The position numbers and the translations under genes were made by a program. A stretch of 46,979 bases of DNA. Origin: Nostoc sp. CCCryo 231-06 (GTDB taxonomy: Bacteria; Cyanobacteriota; Cyanobacteriia; Cyanobacteriales; Nostocaceae). Shown piece by piece: positions 25,117-35,097 of the stretch (position 1 is the first letter of the stretch; every line of letters begins with the position of its first letter). The notes below the pieces were generated by a model, which saw only the letters and a list, made by a program, of their open reading frames with translations, had not been told where the DNA came from and ran no database searches. The stretch is taken from positions 1 through 46,979 of the forward strand of contig JAHCSU010000665.1 in NCBI GenBank assembly GCA_023522315.1. The letters are read 5' to 3'.

Positions 25117-25728
25117 ACCCTAGACCAAAAATATAAGTAGGAATTTGTGTTAAGCATTTGCGGGGCTTTTGCTGGAAAAGTTAAGAAATATGCTCTATTT
25201 AAAGTAACATTAACAGGAAGAGTAGGCGGTGTCAAGACCCCCACAAACCATAAAAAAAGCGATAGACTCAGTACAAATGTGGGAGTAAAGACTAGTAACG
25301 CTTGGCAAAGCAAAATTCAAAATCATGCCCTGTTCTGATTGTGTAGTGAAGTGCTAGTTGCTTGTTTGCGTAGACGAGTCATTAAATATCACCATAGTTA
25401 ATAGGGTTACAAATTATTGTTGTGTAATGACTAATGGGTAGTGTAGATGATTAAAAATCAATGGTGAAAAATCTAAAAATTCAGAATCTGGCGATTCTCT
25501 AAAGGAATAGAATAAAGCCAAATCAAGGTCATCAGAGAGAACTCTAAACAGTGACTTCCGTCTCTGAGAAGTTTAAAAAGCCAGGATTGAGAAGTTAAAA
25601 TATATAATTCTCCTGACTTGTCACCTCACCTTGCGAAAGCTTATTGCAGACAATTGACGATCGCCATACATTATTCTTACTCAAGTCCTCATTGACCAGA
25701 TCAACTTTTTAGAATCATCACCTTCATT
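25117..25728. other. Intergenic region
   Basis: About 610 bases. The aroF leader transcript must begin in its left part, but no clear promoter was found. A 70-codon hydrophobic ORF on the minus strand (25313-25101) runs into the hairpins and is judged spurious. Confidence 0.4.
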
Positions 25729-26223
25729 ATGTCGAGTTCCAAAATCTTAGCCCAATCTTTCGACTTTTATGGAGTTTATCCCTGCCCAGTCTGTCGGATA
25801 GGTAAGATTTCTCACATGCCAATGATGGAAGCTATGGCTTGTGACTTTTGTCAAGAAATTTTTACAGTCAACTTAGAACTAGAGCAAATCAAGATGCCTT
25901 CTAGGCAACCACCCTTAATTTGGTGTTGGAATGGCTTTAGTTGGACAGAAGGCCAGTTGGAAGGTGTGGAATTAGGTTGGGGTTATGGACTAGCAGCAGC
26001 TGTTTTTGTAATTCTTCCCACTACTCTAATTGGCATAGTAGCTTACTATTTTCCTGCTAATCTCAAAGAACCCATTACTTGGACGCCATATATTTGGACG
26101 ATATTAACTTTCTTATCACATTTATCAATTATTGTTTGGATTGTGATTGAAATTTATCAGATTCCAGTTGCAGCATATTTGAGAGCGATCGCTCGATGGA
26201 GAAATGGGGAGATGGGGAGATGA
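25729..26223 (+). CDS. Zinc-ribbon membrane protein, unknown function
   Basis: A 164-residue protein. An N-terminal zinc ribbon uses CPVC (residues 19-22) and CDFC (38-41); two hydrophobic segments follow at about 87-106 (GYGLAAAVFVILPTTLIGIV) and 118-140. The N-terminal part is hydrophilic, so a cytoplasmic ribbon anchored by two membrane helices is likely. I do not recognise a named family. The last residues (RWRNGEMGR) are encoded by the beginning of a GGGGAGAT-type tandem repeat, so the C-terminus may have been changed by repeat growth. Confidence 0.75.
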   Translation: MSSSKILAQSFDFYGVYPCPVCRIGKISHMPMMEAMACDFCQEIFTVNLELEQIKMPSRQPPLIWCWNGFSWTEGQLEGVELGWGYGLAAAVFVILPTTLIGIVAYYFPANLKEPITWTPYIWTILTFLSHLSIIVWIVIEIYQIPVAAYLRAIARWRNGEMGR

Positions 26224-26242
26224 GGGAGAACAATATAATAAC

Positions 26243-26275
26243 CAATTCCCAATGCCCAATGCCCAATGCCCCATG
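26243..26275. repeat. Heptamer repeats, CCCAATG type
   Basis: Tandem CCCAATG units ending in CCCCATG. The same unit forms a much longer array at the right end of the window. Confidence 0.8.
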
Positions 26276-26349
26276 ATCAATAACAAATGATGCAGCGAAT
26301 AAATGGCTCCATCACTCATAATTAAGTTGATTGTCCACCAAAATATCGT

Positions 26350-26997
26350 ATGAGCGATCTGGAGCACTACTATAGAGTTTTGGAATTAGAGCCTGGGGCA
26401 ACACTTGAAGAAGTGAACCAGGCTTACAAAGATTTAGTCTTTGTTTGGCATCCCGATCGCATTCCCAAAGACAATCTCCGTTTACAGCAGAAAGCACAAG
26501 ACAAGCTGAAAGCCATAAATGAAGCTCGTGAAAAGTTGCGTTCTCTAAAAACCAAACATCAAACCACACATCACTCACCGCCACCTCAACAGGAAAAACC
26601 ATCTCAAACAATCCAGAAACCACCAAAGCAAAACTCAGACTTGAGTGGCAAAGACTACAGTCGGGCAAATTTGAGCAATAAAGACTTATCTGGCAGAAAT
26701 CTGAGTTATGCCAATTTGAGCGGTGCTAATCTCAGCGATACTTTTATGCACAAAGTCAACCTCAGAGGAGCGGATTTATCTGAAGCAAATTTATTTCGCG
26801 CAAACCTACTTTTAGCGGATCTCAGGGAGGCGAATTTACGCGCCGCTAATTTGATTGGAGCGGATCTCAGTGGGGCCGACTTGCGAGGAGCCGACTTAAC
26901 GGGAGCGCGGATTCGCTCTGGTGAGCGCCTTCTGGTTAAACTAGTTGGTACTAACTTAGCAGGGGCAATTATGCCTGATGGTTCAATTTTTCAATAG
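26350..26997 (+). CDS. J-domain protein with pentapeptide repeats
   Basis: A 215-residue fusion. Residues 5-68 are a DnaJ domain with HPD at 34-36, which stimulates Hsp70 ATPase. A Pro/Gln-rich linker (70-95) leads to about 20 pentapeptide repeats of the A(D/N)LxX type (100-205), which form a right-handed quadrilateral beta helix. Such J-pentapeptide proteins are common in cyanobacteria; the helix presumably recruits a client to Hsp70. It is monocistronic. A C-terminal Asp-Gly-Ser closes the helix, so the protein appears complete. Confidence 0.9.
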   Translation: MSDLEHYYRVLELEPGATLEEVNQAYKDLVFVWHPDRIPKDNLRLQQKAQDKLKAINEAREKLRSLKTKHQTTHHSPPPQQEKPSQTIQKPPKQNSDLSGKDYSRANLSNKDLSGRNLSYANLSGANLSDTFMHKVNLRGADLSEANLFRANLLLADLREANLRAANLIGADLSGADLRGADLTGARIRSGERLLVKLVGTNLAGAIMPDGSIFQ

Positions 26998-27485
26998 CTG
27001 AGGCTGCACTATGACACAGAGTGCATGAATTACGCAGTTCTTGTTTGGATGCAACAGATGGTAGGGGCACAGCATTGCTTTGCCCTTACAAGTGAAGTGA
27101 TCTGTATTTCAGGCAATTGAAACCGCACTAAGTTAAAATATGCTATGTATTTTCCATTTGTGCCAGAAGCAGCACGAGCCGAAGTTATTCGCCCCATACG
27201 TTGGCAATTAAGTATTTATGCTGGTGCGATCGCCATCTCAATTGGAGTTGGTTAACCTTGGTTTTTGCTCTATTGAACTGGGATATTATAGCTAAATTCG
27301 GACGGTTGGTAGCATGAGCGATCGGGGGGCATTGAATATTGCTTTTTGCCGCTCCCCAGTACAGACGGGATTAATCGCGTCTCTTCCCATTCCCCATTCC
27401 CTATTCCATTTGATTTTTATTTGCTCTAGACTCAACCTTAATTACCCACTTGAAGAATGATTAAGAAAAACGAGTATAGACAAAC
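26998..27485. other. Intergenic region with gene remnant
   Basis: Apart from the short fragment at 27145-27255 it contains repeats, including a GACGGGATTAATCGCGTC palindrome (near 27363-27380) related to the one between cas1 and cas4. No other gene seen. Confidence 0.5.
27145..27255 (+). pseudogene. N-terminal fragment of an ABC exporter-like gene
   Basis: A 36-codon frame beginning MYFPFVPEAARAEVIRPIRW and ending in a short hydrophobic stretch (YAGAIAISIGVG). The opening resembles the start of a fused permease/ATPase exporter, in which it would be the cytoplasmic lead into the first membrane helix. The frame stops there and no continuation follows. A remnant is more likely than a real small protein. 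The family assignment is tentative. Confidence 0.4.
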
Positions 27486-28754
27486 ATGATAAAAATGCTA
27501 GCTGAAAACTTGATTGGAATTGAAGCAAGATTACAAATTAATTGGGTTTGGCTAAATGCCAGCTTACAGTTTGCTAGTTGGGCACTCTTCTCACTGTTGC
27601 TTGCTGAGGTCTTGAGAGACAGCTACCATGCTTTGTGTCACCAAGTCAATTGCCTTGCTAAATGGCACAACAAACACCATAGCGCTTATCGCCGCGATTT
27701 ATCAATAGTTTCCCTGAAAGTTTACCAAGAATCGCAACTCTATCACGACATTTTAGAGTCGAGTCTACTGCTGGTGGTATTGGTAGCCATTGCCTTAATT
27801 GCCCAACAACTGGGGTTATGGCTGGGAGTAGCTTATGGTTGCACCTTCTTGTATGGCGCGTCTGTACGATATTTCCAGGGAAAAATTGATACAGACTACA
27901 ACCACCTACCCGGCCCTTTAGAGACAATACCATCCATTTGGTGGGTGAATCGCTCTTACCATTGGCGGCATCATTTTGATGATGTCAACGCCTACTACAG
28001 TGGTGTCTTTCCTCTAGTGGATAAAATTCTTGGTACAGGACTGTCTCTTAAAGGTAAAACCATCGCTTTAACCGGAGCATCAGGAGCGTTGGGACAAGCA
28101 TTAGTGGCTGAACTTGTAAAGAGTAATGCTAAAGTTGTGGCATTAACCACTAATCCAGAAAAATTAGTAGAGCAAGTTGGGGTGAAAGTGGTTCCTTGGC
28201 AGTTAGGTAATGAAGCTGAACTGAGAAATTGTTTAGAGAAAGTAGATATTTTAATTATCAACCACGGAATCAATGTCTACGCCAGCCGTACATCGGAGGC
28301 TATTAACTCTTCTTATGAGGTGAATACCTTTTCAGCATTGCGGCTGATGGATATATTTTTGACAACTGTAACAGGGCCACAAGCAAAAGCAACGAAGGAA
28401 ATCTGGGTAAACACTTCTGAGGCTGAGGTTTCTCCAGCACTGAGTCCGCTTTATGAACTCAGCAAGCGATCGCTAGGAGATATTGTTACTCTCAAGCGTT
28501 TGGATGGGGATTGTGTAATTCGCAAGTTAATTCTTGGGCCATTTAAGAGTCAACTTAATCCTTATGGAGTTATGTCTGCACAGCAAGTTGCTCGTGCTAT
28601 CTTATTTTTGGCGCGGCGAGACTTCCGAAATATTATTGTGGCAATAAATCCTCTTACCTATCTGCTGTTTCCCTTAAAAGAAATTAGTACGTCGCTATAC
28701 TATCGAGTCTTCAGCCGGACAGCGAAAATTGAACAGGACTTACGCAAACAATAG
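27486..28754 (+). CDS. Sterol desaturase-like/short-chain dehydrogenase fusion
   Basis: A 422-residue bifunctional protein. Residues 1-185 form a fatty-acid-hydroxylase-type di-iron membrane domain with histidines in HALCH (48-52), HNKHH (61-65), NH (140) and HWRHH (159-163) and hydrophobic segments around 25-45 and 95-125. Residues 190-420 are a short-chain dehydrogenase: nucleotide loop TGASGALG (196-203), NHG (259-261), Ser near 311 and the YELSK active site (Tyr323, Lys327). This domain order is known in cyanobacteria, with unproven substrate. Both active sites look intact. It is monocistronic. Confidence 0.88.
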   Translation: MIKMLAENLIGIEARLQINWVWLNASLQFASWALFSLLLAEVLRDSYHALCHQVNCLAKWHNKHHSAYRRDLSIVSLKVYQESQLYHDILESSLLLVVLVAIALIAQQLGLWLGVAYGCTFLYGASVRYFQGKIDTDYNHLPGPLETIPSIWWVNRSYHWRHHFDDVNAYYSGVFPLVDKILGTGLSLKGKTIALTGASGALGQALVAELVKSNAKVVALTTNPEKLVEQVGVKVVPWQLGNEAELRNCLEKVDILIINHGINVYASRTSEAINSSYEVNTFSALRLMDIFLTTVTGPQAKATKEIWVNTSEAEVSPALSPLYELSKRSLGDIVTLKRLDGDCVIRKLILGPFKSQLNPYGVMSAQQVARAILFLARRDFRNIIVAINPLTYLLFPLKEISTSLYYRVFSRTAKIEQDLRKQ

Positions 28755-28935
28755 CCGAAACCCTTATTTTCAGGTAGGGGCAGTTTATGAATTGCCCCTG
28801 AGTGCGTGTAGTTTTGCGTAGGCGTAGCCCGCCGCAGGCGATCGCTCCGACTAAGTGCTGATTATTTAATGTTGAAAAAAGCCTATGTTTATGCCATTTT
28901 AAACTGGAAAGGCTATTTTATTCCAATCTATCACC
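28755..28935. other. Intergenic gap with GGGGCA-type hairpin
   Basis: AGGGGCAGTTTATGAATTGCCCC (28777-28799) can form a terminator-like hairpin after the fusion gene. The remainder contains the interspersed repeat at 28816-28845. Confidence 0.5.
28816..28845 (-). repeat. Interspersed GCGATGCCTACGGCGGGC-type repeat
   Basis: A 30-bp element, on the minus strand GCGATCGCCTGCGGCGGGCT then ACGCCTACGC. Related copies lie in the xisI remnant (30582-30612) and inside the sensor kinase gene (43291-43319). Confidence 0.75.
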
Positions 28936-29322
28936 CTAACATAAAGTACTGACGGAGTAAGAACGAATTGCCTGGTCTACAGTTATAATTGTTAAATTAT
29001 GTTGTAAAGCTTGACAAATCAACATTCTATCAAAAGGATCACGATGTAATAATGGTAAATTCAAGAGTTGAGCAACACTTTCTTCATCTAGGTTGAGACT
29101 ACTGATTAGATGCTGCTGACGCTGTTTGATAAGGTAGATTTCAGGTGATTCTGGTAGTGGTAATTTACCTAATTGATATTTAACAGTTGCTTCCCAAACT
29201 GAAATGCAACTTAAATACACGTCATTATTTAAATCACGAATGCTATTTTGTAAATGAATTGGTAATTTTTGATCGCCACTAATAAACCATAAGAAAATAT
29301 GGGTATCTAATAATAGTTTCAT
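28936..29322 (-). CDS. PIN-domain toxin (VapC-like)
   Basis: A 128-residue PIN ribonuclease. MKLLLDTHIFLWFISG carries the first acidic residue (Asp6), SCISVWEATVKYQLGKL the conserved Glu near 44, and HRDPFDRMLICQAL the Asp near 93-96, the pattern of the PIN toxins paired with Phd-type antitoxins. It overlaps the antitoxin gene by 4 bp (ATGA). A separate TA unit, not linked to the CRISPR locus. Confidence 0.92.
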   Translation of the reverse strand: MKLLLDTHIFLWFISGDQKLPIHLQNSIRDLNNDVYLSCISVWEATVKYQLGKLPLPESPEIYLIKQRQQHLISSLNLDEESVAQLLNLPLLHRDPFDRMLICQALQHNLTIITVDQAIRSYSVSTLC

Positions 29323-29558
29323 TTACCTTCAAAACTATTCAAAATCTCTTCAGGTAAAGGACTATCAAAATCATCTGGAACAATAAACTCCCCAGCACAT
29401 AAGCCATAAGGTCTAATTTGTTGATAAGTGGGTGATACTGGTTTAATTTCTGCAATAGGTTTACCTGCTTGCATGATAATAATACTTTCTCCTGCTGCTA
29501 CTTTGCAAAGATAGCTACTTAGATTTTGCTGAATTTCATCAATTGTTACCGTTAACAT
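29319..29558 (-). CDS. Phd/YefM-family antitoxin
   Basis: A 79-residue antitoxin: MLTVTIDEIQQNLSSYLCKV followed by GESIIIMQAGKPIAEIKPV is the Phd DNA-binding fold, and the C-terminal acidic/hydrophobic tail would wrap the PIN toxin encoded next. Translationally coupled to the toxin through ATGA. Presumably autoregulates the pair from the short AT-rich gap upstream. Confidence 0.92.
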   Translation of the reverse strand: MLTVTIDEIQQNLSSYLCKVAAGESIIIMQAGKPIAEIKPVSPTYQQIRPYGLCAGEFIVPDDFDSPLPEEILNSFEGK

Positions 29559-29750
29559 GGGATTTTTATCTAAGAATATTTTTAGTATATCAAGTTGACA
29601 GTTTAAAGTTATGATAATGACTATTTCAAATTTAGCAGCAGCTTTTAATGATTAGACTCATAAAATACCGTTAATGAAAGATAAATCATGAATATCTAAA
29701 TTAAACCTGAATTAAAGCAAATTATCCAAGCGCATAAAATTTAGGCTTAA

Positions 29751-30086
29751 TTAAGTAACGGCAAATTCAGTATACTGTCTGATATCGGCTGGTTGGAAGG
29801 CGAGAACAATTTGATTTTTAGGAATACCAGCATTAAAAAGTTCGTTGGCCATACCGTATTCTGTACCGTCTCTTTGAATCCAGATTTTGTCGTTGATAAT
29901 GTCAATATGGACTAAGCAACCATGCACTCGATGATTATTTTCCCAGCCTAGTGTTAGTAGTAGGTAATGGTTGGCGGTTTGGTCTATAATTAATTGTCTT
30001 TCTAGTTCTCCGTAAGCGTAGGGGAGTTGGGCGTATTCGTTTAATATTTTTTGAATGATTTGGCGATAATTAGCTAAGGTATCCAT
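29751..30086 (-). CDS. xisI: XisI-family protein, copy 1
   Basis: A 111-residue XisI protein: YRQIIQKILNEYAQLPYAYGELERQLIIDQTANHYLLLTLGW then GCLVHIDIINDKIWIQRDGTE and the C-terminal IVLAFQPADIRQYTEFAV. XisI was defined as an excision-controlling factor of the fdxN DNA element in heterocyst differentiation, but paralogues are widespread and act elsewhere, usually beside xisH. No xisH is found here. It is intact. Confidence 0.9.
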   Translation of the reverse strand: MDTLANYRQIIQKILNEYAQLPYAYGELERQLIIDQTANHYLLLTLGWENNHRVHGCLVHIDIINDKIWIQRDGTEYGMANELFNAGIPKNQIVLAFQPADIRQYTEFAVT

Positions 30087-30193
30087 TGCAGTACCACCTC
30101 TCGTTTTGAGTCGAAGACAAGTACAAAAGTAAGAACGTAGAAATATAGTAATATTTTAAATTGATAATCTTTTTGCAAATTTAAATAATCACT

Positions 30194-30514
30194 ATGTCAA
30201 ATCCAATTTTAATAAGTTTAAAAATTTATCTTGAACAATTTTGCTGTGATTTTTTCAGTAAGAGGCAAATAGACACTATTTTTTCCGGTGGAGGCTTTAC
30301 CAGAGATGAATCAATAAATCTTGAGTATAAGCGTGATTTAATAAACCAATATTATAAATCAGTAGATTGGGAAAGTCCAATAATAATACCCAAATTGAAT
30401 CAAGTTATAGAAACAATATTGTATTCTATCCATTTCTCTGATGATACAAAAAATAATTTTCGTAAAGCATTATCAGAAATTGGCTTTAAATTTGCCAAAT
30501 TTTATTATCCTTGA
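30194..30514 (+). CDS. Hypothetical protein, probably 3'-truncated
   Basis: A 106-residue acidic/aromatic protein (MSNPILISLKIYLEQFCCDFF ..., GGFTRDESINLEYKRDLI). I do not recognise it; it resembles the N-terminal helical part of larger defence-type proteins only in general character. Its last 42 bases overlap the tail of the opposing xisI remnant, which itself loses homology there, so a deletion probably joined two broken genes. Expression is uncertain. Confidence 0.4.
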   Translation: MSNPILISLKIYLEQFCCDFFSKRQIDTIFSGGGFTRDESINLEYKRDLINQYYKSVDWESPIIIPKLNQVIETILYSIHFSDDTKNNFRKALSEIGFKFAKFYYP

Positions 30515-30721
30515 TACTAATATGAATGGGGCATCCATACACTCTTTCTTCATCATGCCATCCCACATATAATAATAAATAGCGATGCCTACGGCGGGGC
30601 AAAGCCCAACGCGTTCTGTATCAAAGACAATTTCAGTGTTTTCTAAATCTTCCTTGGGTTGCTCATTTCCATATTTATAGATGATTCTTTTTACTAATTC
30701 CTGATAATTTAATTTTTTCAT
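30473..30721 (-). pseudogene. xisI: xisI remnant disrupted by repeat insertion
   Basis: The frame starts as XisI (MKKLNYQELVKRIIYKYGNE ..., IVFDTER). It then enters a 31-bp GC-rich repeat (30612-30582). After the repeat, XisI homology continues in another frame: YLLLYVGWHDEERVYGCPIH, KDNKIW. The insertion is thus a frameshift (31 is not a multiple of three). Homology stops after KIW, where the opposing gene's 3' end begins, so the C-terminal third is lost. Confidence 0.85.
30582..30612 (+). repeat. Interspersed repeat inside xisI remnant
   Basis: GCGATGCCTACGGCGGGGC followed by AAAGCCCAACGC, 31 bp. It shares its first 18 bases with the copy in the sensor kinase gene at 43291. Confidence 0.8.
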
Positions 30722-30879
30722 AATACTATCTCCTATTTCTGAACATGAGAAACAAATAATTTGATTTCATACCGTTATAATACACTTTGAATAAAAGAAC
30801 CTATAAAAAACTCTTGGTAGATATCTTGAGATATTACCAAAATTATGAAAAATCTCTGTTACTTACATATAAAAAATGA

Positions 30880-31209
30880 TTAAACCGATGCAAAACCAGT
30901 AAACTGTCTCACATGAGGCGATCTAAAACCCAAAACAATATCCGTTTTCGGCACACCTAATTCTACTAATTCATTAGCTACACCTTCCTCTGTAAAATCG
31001 CACTGAATCCAGATTTTTCCATCCTTAATATCTATATGAATCACCGAACCATAAGTCCGTTTTTCACCTTCCCAACCTAGATGAATTACTAAATAGTGAT
31101 TTTTTTGATTATCAAATATTAATTGGATTTCCGTTCCCTTGGCTAAATGACTTTCTGTATGTCTTGCTAATACTGTCTGTACTAATTCAGGATAATTCAT
31201 TCCTTCCAT
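30880..31209 (-). CDS. xisI: XisI-family protein, copy 2
   Basis: A 109-residue XisI paralogue: NYPELVQTVLARHTESHLAKG, HYLVIHLGWEGEKRTYGSVIHIDI, DGKIWIQCDFTEEGVANELVELG and DIVLGFRSPHVRQFTGFA. All conserved segments are present and the gene looks intact. With copy 1 and the remnant it forms a run of three xisI genes in 1.5 kb, all minus strand, none with xisH. About 450 bases of AT-rich DNA separate it from ahcY. Confidence 0.9.
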   Translation of the reverse strand: MEGMNYPELVQTVLARHTESHLAKGTEIQLIFDNQKNHYLVIHLGWEGEKRTYGSVIHIDIKDGKIWIQCDFTEEGVANELVELGVPKTDIVLGFRSPHVRQFTGFASV

Positions 31210-31612
31210 AAAATAATCTCCTGTTTGCTACTTTCAAATATCAATAATTTTAATTTATAGCGGTGTGCAGTTGAATGAGATACAAAAACTTTGCTGAAAT
31301 GATATTACAGCAAGGACTTTGGTGTTCTCATCCAATCGATAACCGCTATATGTTCAGCAATTATTTCTTGAATCACAGGTATCAGAAAAAAAGCTGTATA
31401 TATTTCATAACTAATTGCTAAATATAAAATACGATCGGGTTCTTCTTTTCTTAAAATAGAACGGTAATTAAGTTAAGGGCTACTGGCAAAAATTTTGGGT
31501 TTTCGAGACGCGATAAATCGCCGTCTCTACAAGTGTTTTGGTCTTATCTGAACTATTGCCCTCTATCCTATTATATTCTCTCTGTGCGTCTGCATTTCTG
31601 CGAGAGAAACAC
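31210..31612. other. Intergenic region
   Basis: AT-rich; includes a dispersed palindrome GAGACGCGATAAATCGCC/GTCTC near 31504-31526. No gene seen. Confidence 0.5.
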
Positions 31613-31645
31613 AAAAAAAAGGGATAAGCCCAAAAGCCTATCCCC
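31613..31645 (-). terminator. Intrinsic terminator of ahcY
   Basis: On the minus strand GGGGATAGGC and GGGCTTATCCC pair around TTTT, followed by eight T. It begins 24 bases after the ahcY stop codon. Confidence 0.9.
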
Positions 31646-31668
31646 AAAAAAATTAACTAATCAATGTA

Positions 31669-32952
<1,284 letters not shown>

Positions 32953-32954
32953 TT

Positions 32955-33051
32955 ACCTCAAAAAATAAAAAAAGCTACGTAAATTTTACGCACTCTACTA
33001 GGTTATTCTACGACTGGCGATTTTTGCTTCTAAGAAAAGCAAATCACTAGT
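32955..33051 (-). promoter_or_regulatory. ahcY leader hairpins
   Basis: On the minus strand a 40-nt hairpin (GACTAGTGATTTGCTTTTCTT with AAGCAAAAATCGCCAGTC) is followed by GCGTAAAATTTACG and a TTTTTTTATTTTTT run that ends at the ribosome site GAGG. The second could be a weak attenuator, but its stem is short and AT-rich. No known SAH or SAM riboswitch pattern was recognised. Confidence 0.35.
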
Positions 33052-33335
33052 CAATAGTCTTCAAAACTAGCTTGACGTTTGATCAGCATAATGTCAACTT
33101 CATCCCCAGGTTCTTCCTTTTTGTTTTATCTTTGGAAAAAGTAAGACCTTCTAACCCTTAGATGCTGATTTTAAGTACATCGTCATCTGTCTAGAGATAG
33201 AATACATACAAAAAAACATCAAAATTTTATCATCTTAAGAGAAAACCTCAACTTTAGATAGGTACATCTACCCAAAGTAATTACGCAGGATAGTTGAAGT
33301 AGTGATTAATAGATTTTACTCAAGGAGGTGTTTGA
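33052..33335. other. Divergent region between ahcY and mscS-like gene
   Basis: About 280 bases, AT-rich, holding the promoters of both genes. No specific element could be assigned. Confidence 0.4.
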
Positions 33336-34976
33336 GTGCGCTTTCAATTTTTGGCGATCGCTAGTTCAATGGCCATATCCGTTGTATCTGTGCCAAAAGC
33401 CACAGCCCAGATTCCTTTGTTACCGCAACTGCAAGCTCCCAGCAGTGTGAGCAATGATTTAAATAATAGACTTGTTACAGGCTGGATTTATTTAGATGGT
33501 CGTCGGTTATTTCAGATAGCGGCATCAAGAACCAACTTTCCTGAGCGTTCAGAAGATATTCAAAAGAAGTTGGAGAAAATTGCCCAAAATTACTTTCAGT
33601 CGCCACCAAATACCGCAGTCAACGTAAATATTCCCAAAGTAAACCAATTACCAGTAATTTATGTCAACGGTCAATATCTGATGACCATTACTTCTGAAGA
33701 TGCTGGACTCCGAGAGGTAGATACATGGACATCGGCAAATCAAATCGCGGAATCGTTAGAAGAAGACTTGCAACAAGCAAAGCAAGAAAGACAAACTCAA
33801 TTTTTAATCGACCAAGGTAAAATTGCTGCGGGCATCGGATTGGCAATGATTGTGACAAGTTGGGGGGTATATAGCTGGCAAAGACGTTCTAAAAACGATG
33901 TAGTATACCCCCTTGCCTCCCAACCCCCCAGAGGGCCCCTATCACCAGCAGCAGCCCAACCAATTACAACCCAACTGAATCAACAGCAACATCGACATAT
34001 CCAAGAAGTCAAAAGACGATTGTTTCAGCTAACTCAAGCAGGAATTTGGGGAGGTGGAAGTTTCTTTATTTTGGGTCTATTTCCCTACACACGACCATTC
34101 CAGGTAGTAATTCTCACCGCTGCCCAATTTCCTTTGCGATTAGGTGTTGTGTTCCTGGGGACTTACGTAGCAATCCGTCTCATCTACGCCCTCATTGACC
34201 GCTTCACCACTACTCTGATTAGCAGTGGTGCTTTATTGACTCCAGAAAGTTCTGAAAGGCTGCAACTGCGAGTTTCCACATTTTCTGGCGTGACTAAAAG
34301 CATCGCTACTGGTATCTGCGTAGGAGTAGGCTTATTGCTAGCGCTGGTGTCATTGGGGATAGATATCGTTCCCTTGCTAGCGGGTGCGAGTTTAGTTGGT
34401 GTTGCGGTGTCTCTAGCCTCGCAAAACTTAATTAAAGATGCAATTAACGGTTTTCTGATCATTTTAGAAGACCAGTACGCTTTAGGCGATGTGATTACTG
34501 TGGGAGACGTGGGAGGCTTAGTAGAAAATCTAAATCTGCGGATGACTCAAGTGCGAGATTCCGAAGGGCGCTTGATCACGATTCCCAATAGTGAAATTAA
34601 AGTTGTTGCCAATCTTTCTAGCCGTTGGTCACGAGCCGATTTAACCATCCCCATCGCCTACCAAGCCGATATTGAAAAAGCTTTGAAGTTGATTGAAAGT
34701 ATTGGCTTTGAAATGGATAAAGATCCGCAATGGGAGCGTCAAATTCTGGAAACACCGCAAGTTTTGGGAATAGATCAATTTGGCGATCGCGGTTTGATTA
34801 TTCGTGTCTGGATTAAAACACAGCCCCTCAAACAATGGGATGTAGCACGGGAGTTTCGCCGCCGTCTGAAAGTTGCCCTAGACCATGCCGGAATTTCCAT
34901 TTCTGTGCCTCAACAAGCGATTTGGGTCAATGATGAGCAATTGTTAAATTTTCAAGGTAATGGCAAAGCTAATTAG
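33336..34976 (+). CDS. MscS-family mechanosensitive channel
   Basis: A 546-residue channel of the MscS family. It starts with GTG behind a strong AAGGAGG (33322-33328). A signal peptide ends at about residue 24 (ATAQ). A periplasmic domain (25-155) precedes membrane helices near 160-180, 230-250, 265-285 and 325-380. The pore helix and beta domain are visible in VGVAVSLASQNLIKDAINGFLIILEDQYALGDVITVGD (near 355-395) and RLITIPNSEI. It relieves osmotic pressure. The C-terminal alpha/beta part (450-540) is complete. It stands alone. Confidence 0.92.
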   Translation: MRFQFLAIASSMAISVVSVPKATAQIPLLPQLQAPSSVSNDLNNRLVTGWIYLDGRRLFQIAASRTNFPERSEDIQKKLEKIAQNYFQSPPNTAVNVNIPKVNQLPVIYVNGQYLMTITSEDAGLREVDTWTSANQIAESLEEDLQQAKQERQTQFLIDQGKIAAGIGLAMIVTSWGVYSWQRRSKNDVVYPLASQPPRGPLSPAAAQPITTQLNQQQHRHIQEVKRRLFQLTQAGIWGGGSFFILGLFPYTRPFQVVILTAAQFPLRLGVVFLGTYVAIRLIYALIDRFTTTLISSGALLTPESSERLQLRVSTFSGVTKSIATGICVGVGLLLALVSLGIDIVPLLAGASLVGVAVSLASQNLIKDAINGFLIILEDQYALGDVITVGDVGGLVENLNLRMTQVRDSEGRLITIPNSEIKVVANLSSRWSRADLTIPIAYQADIEKALKLIESIGFEMDKDPQWERQILETPQVLGIDQFGDRGLIIRVWIKTQPLKQWDVAREFRRRLKVALDHAGISISVPQQAIWVNDEQLLNFQGNGKAN

Positions 34977-35025
34977 AAATTTGGATTCATTACCGTTTTT
35001 TTCAGTTTATTAGACTAAACCTTGA

Positions 35026-35048
35026 CCTCTCTCCTAGCAGGAGAGAGG
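35026..35048. terminator. Convergent hairpin
   Basis: CCTCTCTCCT and AGGAGAGAGG with a three-base loop, midway between the plus-strand MscS-type gene and the minus-strand RND gene. It lacks a T-run and could serve both directions. Confidence 0.5.
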
Positions 35049-35051
35049 CTT

Positions 35052-35072
35052 GGTAGTGGTAAATATGTAGTG
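35052..35072 (+). repeat. 21-bp direct repeat, left copy
   Basis: GGTAGTGGTAAATATGTAGT plus G, identical and in the same orientation at 43449-43469. The pair brackets the metal-efflux cluster. Confidence 0.8.
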
Positions 35073-35097
35073 TTGACTTCCTGGCTTAGGCATCCAA

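Noticed and set aside
25101..25313. 70-codon hydrophobic ORF upstream of the aroF leader
   Set aside because: It ends inside the leader hairpins, has no ribosome site I can see and low-complexity hydrophobic content.
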